NCBI GenBank assembly: GCA_947365245.1
Contig: CANAWG010000001.1
Span: forward strand, 1 to 64,000
From: an uncultured Oscillibacter sp.
Lineage (GTDB): Bacteria; Bacillota; Clostridia; Oscillospirales; Oscillospiraceae
Length of the DNA stretch: 64,000 nucleotides
Reading direction: 5' to 3'
Shown: positions 17,406 through 23,956 of the stretch, piece by piece
How the letters are laid out: the number at the start of each line of letters is the position of its first letter
Numbering within the stretch: position 1 is the first letter of the stretch
Notes under the pieces: generated by a model
What the model saw: only the letters and a program-made list of their open reading frames with translations
Databases searched by the model: none
What the model was told of the DNA's origin: nothing
Translations under genes and position numbers: made by a program

Positions 17406-17695
17406 ATCTCGTCCACCGCCTTTTTTATATCCTCAATATCCTGCTGGTAAACCGTCCCCGTCGCGTTGGCGCGTTTGGCAATCTGGTTGATATTCCGGCT
17501 CACCGCTTGCAGTTCCCGGATATATGTTTTTGTGTCGCTCCGGTCAACGACAAGGATATACCCGTCAATCGCCATTTTGCGCAGATACGCTCCGTACTGC
17601 TTTATGGGAAGCTGCTTCATTTTCTCGTCGATCAGCCGCTTTTCTTCTTCCGTAACGTAAAACTTCATTTGGATATTTCTCTTTCGGTTTTCCAT
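17366..17695 (-). CDS. mobC: MobC-like relaxosome accessory protein
   Basis: The 109-residue protein starts MENRKRNIQMKFYVTEEEK, a ribbon-helix-helix-like start, followed by a helical segment with VSRNINQIAKRANATG. That segment is characteristic of MobC-type accessory proteins, which open DNA at oriT and guide the relaxase. It overlaps the relaxase start and lies immediately downstream of the dyad-rich region at 17.70-17.81 kb, which it probably binds. Confidence 0.85.
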   Translation of the reverse strand: MENRKRNIQMKFYVTEEEKRLIDEKMKQLPIKQYGAYLRKMAIDGYILVVDRSDTKTYIRELQAVSRNINQIAKRANATGTVYQQDIEDIKKAVDEIWRLQRRTLLNQP

Positions 17696-17702
17696 TTCCG
17701 CG

Positions 17703-17808
17703 CCGCCTTTCGGTATAAGGGTTTGGGATTATCCCAACAAGCATTTTTCGCAAACGGGTACTCGTTTGCTGTGCTTGCTATCTACTCCATACCCCTACCG
17801 AAAGGCGG
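17703..17808 (-). other. Candidate oriT / relaxosome-binding region (dyad block copy 2)
   Basis: A perfect 13-bp inverted repeat, CCGCCTTTCGGTA at 17703-17715 and its complement at 17796-17808, flanks two inner dyads: TTGGGA-N3-TCCCAA and CAAACG-N6-CGTTTG (read on the minus strand). Dyad clusters directly upstream of mobC and relaxase genes are the usual place for oriT. Segment 17716-17780 is nearly identical to the block at 11021-11118. The nick site cannot be fixed from sequence. Confidence 0.6.
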
Positions 17809-17840
17809 TATTTGTTGCGCGTCCCCTCAATTTTGGGCGC

Positions 17841-17875
17841 AAAAAAAGATTGCAGCCGCCATGCGCTGCAATCCT
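17841..17875 (-). terminator. Terminator of the minus-strand XRE gene
   Basis: On the minus strand the hairpin GATTGCAG ... CTGCAATC (8-bp arms) is followed by a run of seven T. It lies 22 bases beyond the stop of the regulator at 17897. Confidence 0.8.
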
Positions 17876-17896
17876 GCATTTCCCGTATGAAAGAGG

Positions 17897-18259
17897 TTAG
17901 CCCTCTGTCTTTTCGACTTCCGTAATTTCCCTTGCCGTTGCGGTTACAATCCGTATGCCCTTATCGCTCATACCGTCCAGCAGCGCGTCAAGCTGCCGCC
18001 GATTGGTAGATTTCTCCACGTTTTTGTTCGGAAAGAAAAATTGATCGACGGAAATATGATACCGTGTTACAAGGTCATAGAACACCTGTAAACTCGGTTG
18101 CTGCCCCTTGTTCTCAATATTTGTAAGGTAGCGCGGGGAAATATATAACTCGTCGCTTACCTTTTTCCGGCTCTCGCCGCGCTCATTTCTCGCGGCTTTT
18201 ATAGCTGCCCCGAAAGCCTTAAAGTCGTACAATGGTACGGGTCTTTTTGCCATTTTCAT
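17897..18259 (-). CDS. XRE-family regulator of the element
   Basis: The 120-residue protein has a helix-turn-helix at residues 14-68 (IKAARNERGESRKKVSDELY, with SPRYLTNIENKGQQPS after it). Next comes a DQFFFPNKN segment and a helical C-terminal part. It is the second XRE protein of the element and sits just upstream of, and divergent from, the cargo island at 18.3 kb. MAKR at 18253 is an alternative start. Regulation of transfer genes is probable, but no target site is identified. Confidence 0.83.
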   Translation of the reverse strand: MKMAKRPVPLYDFKAFGAAIKAARNERGESRKKVSDELYISPRYLTNIENKGQQPSLQVFYDLVTRYHISVDQFFFPNKNVEKSTNRRQLDALLDGMSDKGIRIVTATAREITEVEKTEG

Positions 18260-18346
18260 TCACCCTATTACATTTTACAGTTCACCTTTCTTTTTGGATA
18301 TGTCCACACAATTCATATCATTAGGTTAAATACTTCCTGTTGTGTA

Positions 18347-18375
18347 TTGACAGTAGACTGATTTTCTGATAAAAT
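18347..18375 (+). promoter_or_regulatory. Strong sigma-A promoter of the methylase island
   Basis: Consensus TTGACA (18347-18352) and TAAAAT (18370-18375) are 17 bases apart. They lie 29 bases upstream of the leader ORF and drive the attenuated KTR/methylase unit. Confidence 0.8.
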
Positions 18376-18403
18376 AAAATGTATGTAAAAGGAGGCGGCG
18401 TTT

Positions 18404-18430
18404 ATGTTGCATAGCATGCGTATTAGATAA
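18404..18430 (+). CDS. Eight-residue leader peptide (MLHSMRIR)
   Basis: ATG at 18404 follows AAAAGGAGG (18387-18395) with an 8-base gap and reads eight codons to TAA. Such minimal, well-translated ORFs ahead of ribosome-modifying or ribosome-protecting genes are typical sensors of stalled ribosomes. Its first bases, ATGTTG, are complementary to CAACAT in two downstream hairpin loops. The sequence directly supports translation signals; induction by an antibiotic is inference. Confidence 0.65.
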   Translation: MLHSMRIR

Positions 18431-18436
18431 GCATTG

Positions 18437-18626
18437 AAAAAAGGATTTTCCCATTTTCAACATGGGCTTTTTTGTCATGCTTATTTTGCGGATGCTATAC
18501 AAAAAACTAACGACGTATAGATATAGTATAGACATAGTGCAAGCTATGCCTTAGTTTTGTTGTACTGCTCTGTGCATTATAAATGCAGGTCAATCCTCAA
18601 CATGAGCATTGACCTGCATTTTTTTG
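18437..18626 (+). promoter_or_regulatory. Attenuator leader with two terminator-like hairpins
   Basis: Three structures can be drawn. Hairpin 1 is at 18437-18473 (CCCAT/ATGGG with outer A-run/T-run arms ending CTTTTTT). A middle hairpin pairs about 18499-18508 with 18551-18560. A perfect 12-bp terminator stem, 18583-18594 with 18608-18619, is followed by TTTTTTG. The last lies only 24 bases before the KTR gene, so full transcription needs read-through. ATAGCAT in the leader ORF (18411-18417) can pair with ATGCTAT at 18493-18499, which allows alternative folds. Confidence 0.7.
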
Positions 18627-18650
18627 TGTAAAAAGGACGAGTGAAATATA

Positions 18651-18836
18651 ATGCTTAAAAAATATTGGATAAAATGTCCGATTTGTAACGGAAAGACGAG
18701 AGTTCAAGTATTTCATAATACTGTATTAAAAGATTTTCCTCTTTTCTGCCCTAAATGCAAATTGACGCATATCATTGATGTAGAAAAATTAGAGATTGTA
18801 ATCAAAAATACAGAAAAACAAACTTTTATTATTTAG
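18651..18836 (+). CDS. Cysteine-rich KTR domain protein
   Basis: The 61-residue protein has two CxxC pairs (KCPICNGKTRVQ and FCPKCKLTH) forming a zinc-ribbon-like fold. The KTR residues after the first pair match the Cys_rich_KTR family often found beside resistance genes on Tn916-like elements. ATG at 18651 follows AAAAAGGACGAG. It lies just after the attenuator and 16 bases before the methylase gene, so the two are co-transcribed. The function is unknown. Confidence 0.8.
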   Translation: MLKKYWIKCPICNGKTRVQVFHNTVLKDFPLFCPKCKLTHIIDVEKLEIVIKNTEKQTFII

Positions 18837-18852
18837 AAGAAAGGATATAAAA

Positions 18853-19839
18853 ATGAAACGTTTACCTAAATATACGCCTGCGGAAGTACGGAATGATCCA
18901 TACGGATTTACTTACAAAGAAATGTCGGAAGTTATTGGCGAGAATGAAGCAAAAGCCTTATATAAAGAATTATATAAGCAATTACCACGCAAAAAAAATC
19001 TATCAATGTTGGTAAAAAATATTTACAAAAGCAGTGATACTGAAAAGTATGTTTACGAACTGAAAGACAACAAATACATTGAAACGGTTTTTATCAAGCG
19101 GCGAGATGGTGGAACTGTTTGCGTGAGCACACAAGTCGGTTGTCCTGTTGGTTGTATTTTTTGTGAGTCCGGGCGAAATGGCTTTGTTCGTAATCTAACA
19201 TCGTCAGAAATCGTACAACAGATTATATTGTTGCGTCGAAAAGTAAACCGTATCGTTTTTATGGGTATGGGAGAGCCTTTATTCAATTATGACAACTTGA
19301 TAAAAGCAATCCATATTCTCCGAGATAGATATGGGCTCAACTTTCCAACCGACGGCATTACCATATCAACAGTTGGTCCGGTCGATCAATTAAAAAAATT
19401 GCGCGAGGAACATCTTAAAATTCAGTTGACAATATCTTTACACGCAGCAACACAATCTGCAAGAAATCGTATTATTCCTCACATGCGCATATATGCTATT
19501 GAAGATGTTGTTAAGCAAGCCTTATCCTATTCTGAAAGGCATAATCGCAAAATTGTCTTTGCGTATTTGCTTTTACCGGGTATAAATGACCGGCCCTCAG
19601 ATGTAAGACAACTTGCAAAATGGTTTCGGGGCAAAAAAGTTATGATTAACGTGTTACAATACAACCCAACAAGCAATTCAAGAATTAAAGCACCACAGAA
19701 ACGGGAAATAGTTGCATTCAAACATCAATTAGAGCAAGCAGGACTTGAAGTTACTATGAGAGTTTCTCATGGCAGAGAGATTAACGCGGCTTGTGGACAG
19801 TTAGCTAACACATATAATAAATTCAAAAAAAATGATTAA
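18853..19839 (+). CDS. RlmN/Cfr-like radical SAM 23S rRNA methyltransferase
   Basis: The 328-residue protein has CPVGCIFC (CX3CX2C) for the iron-sulfur cluster, VCVSTQVGC before it with the cysteine expected to resolve the rRNA adduct, FMGMGEPLFNYD, and INAACGQLA near the C terminus with the methyl-carrying cysteine. All key residues for methylating A2503 are therefore present. RlmN acts at C2 (housekeeping) and Cfr at C8 (multi-drug resistance). STQVGC and GMGEPL lean to RlmN, while the divergent N terminus, AT-rich composition, mobile location and attenuated leader suggest an acquired resistance-type gene. The carbon position modified cannot be told here. Confidence 0.85.
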   Translation: MKRLPKYTPAEVRNDPYGFTYKEMSEVIGENEAKALYKELYKQLPRKKNLSMLVKNIYKSSDTEKYVYELKDNKYIETVFIKRRDGGTVCVSTQVGCPVGCIFCESGRNGFVRNLTSSEIVQQIILLRRKVNRIVFMGMGEPLFNYDNLIKAIHILRDRYGLNFPTDGITISTVGPVDQLKKLREEHLKIQLTISLHAATQSARNRIIPHMRIYAIEDVVKQALSYSERHNRKIVFAYLLLPGINDRPSDVRQLAKWFRGKKVMINVLQYNPTSNSRIKAPQKREIVAFKHQLEQAGLEVTMRVSHGREINAACGQLANTYNKFKKND

Positions 19840-19862
19840 AAGTGCCAGACGCATAGACGCAG

Positions 19863-19911
19863 AGCCGATAACGCATTAGGTCAAAAAACCTATGTGTTAT
19901 CGGCTTTTTTA
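19863..19911 (+). terminator. Terminator of the methylase island
   Basis: A near-perfect stem of about 18 bp (AGCCGATAACGCATTAGGT with ACCTATGTGTTATCGGCT, small loop of A) is followed by TTTTTTA. It ends the AT-rich cargo unit. Confidence 0.88.
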
Positions 19912-20017
19912 TTTAATATTGAGCAAAAGCCGCTGTTCCCTATTATAGAATGGATTGCGGGTAGTGTATTAAAGTCGCCCTTTTTTAAGGATACGGCGGT
20001 ATCTGGGAGGTATCGTC

Positions 20018-20125
20018 GTGTCTATTTTTATTTACTGTAACCCGCCTAATGCTTTGCGGTCAAAAAAAGCCATTACCCGCCAGCGGGATATTCCGGCTAT
20101 GAATACGAACTGTCAGTACATCTAA
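20018..20125 (+). CDS. Possible 35-residue small protein
   Basis: GTG at 20018 follows GGGAGG (20005-20010) and reads 35 codons (starting MSIFIYCNPPNALRS) to TAA. The ribosome binding site is good, but the product matches no family I know. It sits in the otherwise non-coding 19.9-20.3 kb stretch ahead of the sigma factor gene. Nothing else clear is seen in that stretch. It could be a leader or chance ORF. Confidence 0.3.
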   Translation: MSIFIYCNPPNALRSKKAITRQRDIPAMNTNCQYI

Positions 20126-20308
20126 ATATTGCTCACAATTCCTTTGCGCTCGTCCGCGTCTTGCGGGCGGGCGCATTTTGTTTATTTCAATATATTTTTG
20201 AAAGGAGCAACAAAGAGCCATCTCCCGAACGGGTACAGAGCGAAAGGGGCAGAGAGGACAAGCCTTTAACTCCCGTCCTCTACTCCACGCGGGAAGGAGG
20301 TGAACTCT

Positions 20309-20746
20309 ATGGAGCTATCTTCTTCCGACAAAGAAAGAATACAACATCAGTATGACGCATTGGCAAAGAAAACGTTGGTAGGCGAAGCGAAAAGCTACCG
20401 CCGCACCCTTGCGAAACGCGCAGCCCGCGAAGTAACTTTTTCGGATTTGAGCGAAAGCGAACTCGCACAGCTTTTCACGACGGACGAATACGAAAGCGAT
20501 TATTACCGTTTTCAAGTGTCCGGCTTTGATGTACTCGTCAAAAATGAACTGCTTGCCGAAGCCCTTAACGCTCTGCCCGAAAGGAAACGCGATATTGTTC
20601 TCTTGTCCTACTTCTTGGATATGAGCGACGCGGAAATTGGCGAACTGCTGAATGTTGTACGCACGACGGTTTTCCGGCATAGGAAATCCGCGCTTGCGAA
20701 GATCAAACAGTATTTGGAGGGAAAAGCAGATGATGAACACCGTTAG
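20309..20746 (+). CDS. Sigma-70-like factor of the conjugative element
   Basis: The 145-residue protein has a C-terminal region 4-like helix-turn-helix (LNALPERKRDIVLLSYFLDM, then SDAEIGELLNVVRTTVFRHR). That is the typical pattern of the small sigma-like proteins (Tn916 Orf7 type) that control element excision and transfer. ATG 20309 lies 8 bases after AAGGAGG; GTG 20300 overlaps the binding site and is rejected. Its stop overlaps the start of the HTH gene at 20730, as in the orf7-orf8 pairs of Tn916-like elements. Confidence 0.87.
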   Translation: MELSSSDKERIQHQYDALAKKTLVGEAKSYRRTLAKRAAREVTFSDLSESELAQLFTTDEYESDYYRFQVSGFDVLVKNELLAEALNALPERKRDIVLLSYFLDMSDAEIGELLNVVRTTVFRHRKSALAKIKQYLEGKADDEHR

Positions 20747-20972
20747 GAAATCTGAAAATCTGTTGCCGTTCCCTGTCATTTCCGCAGCGGCAAACGGCGA
20801 CACAAACGCCATGTGCGCGATCTTGAAGCATTACGGGGGTTACATAGCGAAACTTTGTACCCGAACGCTGAAAGACGACGCGGGCAATACTTACTCCTAT
20901 GTGGACGAAGAAATGCGTAACAGGCTGCAAGTGCGCCTTATTACCCGCACTCTTGCGTTTCATGTAGGCTAA
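20730..20972 (+). CDS. Helix-turn-helix domain protein (Tn916 Orf8-like)
   Basis: The 80-residue protein contains LPFPVISAAANGDTNAMCAI and ILKHYGGYIAKL, which match the short HTH proteins (HTH_16 type) that partner the element sigma factor. ATG 20730 follows GGAGGGAAAAGCAG and overlaps the sigma factor gene by 17 bases, so translation is coupled. It probably acts in the same regulatory circuit. A second ATG at 20733 is an alternative start. Confidence 0.82.
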   Translation: MMNTVRKSENLLPFPVISAAANGDTNAMCAILKHYGGYIAKLCTRTLKDDAGNTYSYVDEEMRNRLQVRLITRTLAFHVG

Positions 20973-21449
20973 CTCTTTAAGCCCATGCGGGGAGCGTGTA
21001 CCCCTTTCCACGCTTCCCGTTATGGGCTGTTTGTCGTTCCGTAAAAGCATATCCGCTGTTGATGTGCTTTTGCAGGCCGACAAAGCCTTATTGTTCCTTG
21101 ATAAAGAAAGCCCGCAAGATAACGGCGGTGCAGTATAACAGGCAAACGAATACATACCGCTTATATCGAGCCGAACAGCGGGTACGCCAGGACAGCTTTT
21201 CACACAGGGAAAGTCGAGCGAGAAATACCGCGCTGCAAAACAGGTTTAGCAGCTTGTGGGCAACGACATATAGGCGGGACAAAACGCCTTTATAGCCATA
21301 GTCCGAGCGTTAAGAGCGTCGCAGGCATTGGGTAAAGCTGCCTTAAATGAGCAGGGGTGAAACTCCCGCGGTGCTGCCGCTGACAGCCGTTCGTTTCTGC
21401 CTTTCATTTTTAATCTTTTTGTTATCCCACGAAAGGGGGATTTTACATT
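20973..21449 (+). other. Non-coding 477-base stretch upstream of tnpW
   Basis: No convincing gene is present. A 38-codon frame at 21022-21138 (MGCLSFRKSISAVDVLLQA...) has protein-like composition but no ribosome binding site. Several short hairpins are seen, such as GGGGTGAAACTCCC near 21354. GC content stays like the element, so this may be a structured RNA, an untranslated leader or a decayed gene. Confidence 0.4.
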
Positions 21450-21620
21450 ATGGAACAAACAAAGCAAACAACAAAATCACCGGTTGTGCGCGAATACAAA
21501 ATCGGGGATATTACCTATATTGTCAAAGCCGTTGTTAAGGACGGTGTAAAAGAGGACGCCGCGACAAAGGTACGCCGCTTAATCCATAATGACTTAAACC
21601 GGGGAAAAAGCCCGGTATAA
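21450..21620 (+). CDS. tnpW: TnpW family transposon-encoded protein
   Basis: The 56-residue protein contains REYKIGDITYIVKAVVKDGV, followed by DAATKVRRLIHNDL. This is the conserved core of TnpW-family proteins, which sit just before the large serine recombinase in Tn4451/Tn1549-like elements. ATG 21450 follows GAAAGGGGGA. TnpW homologues are regularly linked to tnpX/tndX-type recombinases, but their function is not established. The gene is intact. Confidence 0.8.
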   Translation: MEQTKQTTKSPVVREYKIGDITYIVKAVVKDGVKEDAATKVRRLIHNDLNRGKSPV

Positions 21621-21662
21621 TGCCGAAAATGTAATCCTATTGCAGACGGACGACGGGTTTTG

Positions 21663-21671
21663 TGGTATAAT
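21663..21671 (+). promoter_or_regulatory. Extended -10 promoter for the recombinase pair
   Basis: TGTGGTATAAT (TG-N-TATAAT) ends at 21671, 42 bases upstream of the first recombinase gene. A weak TTGCAG sits 20 bases further upstream. The pair may thus be transcribed separately from tnpW. Confidence 0.55.
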
Positions 21672-21712
21672 ACATATAACCTGTTTGTCCGGCTGTCGGA
21701 ATAGGAGGTAAC

Positions 21713-22111
21713 ATGAAACAGTCGGATAAATTGACCGCATACTATTTTCGTGCGGCGCAACAAATAGATACTTTGTACCTTGACAATCAAATGCAAAAAC
21801 TTCTTTACCACGCAAGCCAAAACGGGATTGCCGCCTTTGCGCTGTATGTGGATAACGGTTATAACGGTTTGAACTTTAACCGTCCCGCATTTTCCCTCAT
21901 GCAGCAGGATATGAGCGACGGGCGCATTAGTAAAATCGTTGCTACGAGCCTTGACCGTATTTCCCGTAACAGTTTAGATGTGCTTGCTTTTGCAGATTAC
22001 GCCGTTTCTACGGGCATTTCTCTGGAAACAATCAACGGCGACCATGCAACGCTGGATTGGAACAGACAGCTATATGCTGCACTTGCCGCGAAAGGTGGTG
22101 AGTGCAAATGA
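21713..22111 (+). CDS. Stand-alone resolvase domain lacking the catalytic serine
   Basis: The 132-residue protein covers only the catalytic N domain of serine recombinases. DNGYNGLNFNRPAFSLMQQD and SLDRISRNSLDVL correspond to the conserved DDGYSGTNFxRPGF and MSRxGRDYL blocks. Where active enzymes have R-L-S-Q this protein has R-A-A-Q, so the nucleophilic serine appears to be alanine. There is no zinc ribbon or coiled coil. ATG 21713 follows GGAGG, and its TGA overlaps the next start (ATGA at 22108). A non-catalytic partner or directionality factor is inferred. Confidence 0.7.
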   Translation: MKQSDKLTAYYFRAAQQIDTLYLDNQMQKLLYHASQNGIAAFALYVDNGYNGLNFNRPAFSLMQQDMSDGRISKIVATSLDRISRNSLDVLAFADYAVSTGISLETINGDHATLDWNRQLYAALAAKGGECK

Positions 22112-23877
22112 CAAAGACCTTTTCTTTTCAGCAGATTGCTGTCCCCAAAGTGTTAAGCGAAGAAGTCCGCGAAGCCATTTCAAATAATGTTTTGCAATTC
22201 TATGTGCGCGATCAGCAGCAGGAAGCGCAGGACGAGGGCATAACGGCTTTATATGAACGCCTTTCACAAGAGGACAAATTAGAGGGTGAGAGCAACAGTA
22301 TTGCCAACCAAAAGAAGATATTGGAACGGTACTGCCGGGAGCATGGAATTACCGCTTATCGACATTATGACGAGGACGACGGGTATTCCGGTACAAACTT
22401 CAACCGCCCCGGATTTCAACGTATGCTTGCCGATATAAAAGCTGGAAAAATCAAGCGCGTTATCGTCAAAGATATGTCCCGTTTCGGGCGTGATTATCTG
22501 CAAGTCGGTTTCTACACCGATATGCTGTTCCCCGATTTTGGCGTGCATTTTGTCGCGGTTAATGACGGAGTTGACAGTACGCGGGGCGAAAACGAGTTTA
22601 CCGCAATCCGCAACGTGTTCAACGAAATGTATGCCCGCGATACTTCAAAGAAGATACGCGCTACTTGGCAATCAAAGGGAAAATCCGGCGAACACCTTAC
22701 TACAATCCCGCCTTATGGCTATATGAAAGACCCCGACAACAAAAAGAAGTGGATTATTGACGAGGAAGCCGCAGCCGTTGTGCAGCAGATTTTCGCATTG
22801 TGCGTTTCCGGCATGGGACCGACACAAATTGCAAAATGGTTAGAGAAAAGCGAAATCCTCAATCCTACTTTCTATTGGTTGTCAAAGGGTATGAAAGTCG
22901 GCAACAAGCCGAAGCCGGGGGCAAACCCGTACAAGTGGACGAATGAAACGGTTTCCCGTATGCTTGAAAAGATAGAGTATTTAGGGCATACCGTAAACTT
23001 CAAGACCCGAAAGCAATCCTACAAGAGCAAAAAGAAGTTGTGGAACGACCCGTCCGAATGGGTGATCTTTGAGAACACGCAGCCGCCGATTGTAGAGGAA
23101 AGTGTATTTCTCATTGTGCAGAACATACGCAAATCCCGCCGCCGCCCCACCAAAATGGGCGATATGGGTATTTTCTCCGGGCTGCTTTATTGTGCAGAGT
23201 GCGGCGGTAAAATGTATCAATGCCGAGCAACGAACTTCACCGAAGAACAGAAGTATTTTATCTGTTCAACCTATCGGAAAGGCAAAGACTTGTGTACGAC
23301 CCATTCAATCAAAAATGTTGTTCTGTATGAAATCGTTTTGAAAAACCTACGGGAAGCAATCGACTATGTAACAGAGCATGAAGCCGAGTTTGTGCAGGAA
23401 GCAGCAGACAGCCGTTTGCGAGAGCGCGACGCAGAGTTTTCCCGCAAGCGCGAAACACTTTCCAAAGCTGAAACCCGTATTGCCGAGTTGGATAATCTGT
23501 TTAAGCATTTATATGAGGACAATGTAACCGGGAAATTGTCTGACGAACGGTTTATCAAAATGTCCCATGATTACGAATTGGAGCAGAGCAATCTAAAAGC
23601 TATGGCAGAAGTGCTACGGGAAGAAATCAAGCAGCAGGAAAAACAAAAGACCAACGTTAAAGCGTTTATCAGCGCGGTAAAGAAGTACACCGATATGCAG
23701 CAGCTTGACGCTGCTATGCTACGGGAGTTTATAGACCGTATCGAAGTTTCCCATACCGACAAAAAATCCAAGACAAGGGAAATCACGATTGTATACAACT
23801 TCATCGGTGCATTTGATTTTGAACGGGCGAAAGAAAAAGCCCAAAATACAACGGAAAAACAGCAAAGAACGGCATAG
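22108..23877 (+). CDS. Large serine recombinase (TndX/TnpX-like integrase)
   Basis: The 589-residue protein contains ALYERLSQEDKLEGES, where the serine of RLSQED is the likely nucleophile. YDEDDGYSGTNFNRPGFQRM and VKDMSRFGRDYL complete the catalytic domain. A recombinase domain follows (about residues 190-290), then a zinc ribbon (CAECGGKMYQC ... FICS ... LC) and a long coiled coil near residues 430-530. It should excise and integrate the element by strand exchange at a short core. ATG 22108 is preferred to GTG 22102 because of spacing from AAGGTGGTG. It is the last gene before the right end. Confidence 0.93.
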   Translation: MTKTFSFQQIAVPKVLSEEVREAISNNVLQFYVRDQQQEAQDEGITALYERLSQEDKLEGESNSIANQKKILERYCREHGITAYRHYDEDDGYSGTNFNRPGFQRMLADIKAGKIKRVIVKDMSRFGRDYLQVGFYTDMLFPDFGVHFVAVNDGVDSTRGENEFTAIRNVFNEMYARDTSKKIRATWQSKGKSGEHLTTIPPYGYMKDPDNKKKWIIDEEAAAVVQQIFALCVSGMGPTQIAKWLEKSEILNPTFYWLSKGMKVGNKPKPGANPYKWTNETVSRMLEKIEYLGHTVNFKTRKQSYKSKKKLWNDPSEWVIFENTQPPIVEESVFLIVQNIRKSRRRPTKMGDMGIFSGLLYCAECGGKMYQCRATNFTEEQKYFICSTYRKGKDLCTTHSIKNVVLYEIVLKNLREAIDYVTEHEAEFVQEAADSRLRERDAEFSRKRETLSKAETRIAELDNLFKHLYEDNVTGKLSDERFIKMSHDYELEQSNLKAMAEVLREEIKQQEKQKTNVKAFISAVKKYTDMQQLDAAMLREFIDRIEVSHTDKKSKTREITIVYNFIGAFDFERAKEKAQNTTEKQQRTA

Positions 23878-23895
23878 CCGTTTGGCTACACCGTT
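23868..23895 (+). terminator. Hairpin at the end of the recombinase gene
   Basis: AACGGCATAGCC pairs with GGCTACACCGTT (10 of 12 bp) around a GTTT loop. It overlaps the stop codon. There is no long T-run, so it is a weak terminator or an end-binding structure. Confidence 0.5.
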
Positions 23896-23956
23896 CCTTG
23901 CTAAAATGTTTTCTTAATTCACCGCCCCATTGTGCGCGGCCTCTTTTTCCGTATAC
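23896..23956. mobile_element. Right end (attR) zone of the conjugative element
   Basis: Codon use and base composition change from mid-GC to GC-rich within this interval, between the recombinase and a chromosomal gene read toward it. The exact junction cannot be set, because the left end and its core repeat lie outside the window. Confidence 0.55.

Noticed and set aside
23896-23956. Exact attR core and target duplication
   Set aside because: The left end of the element is outside the window, so no pair of ends can be compared.
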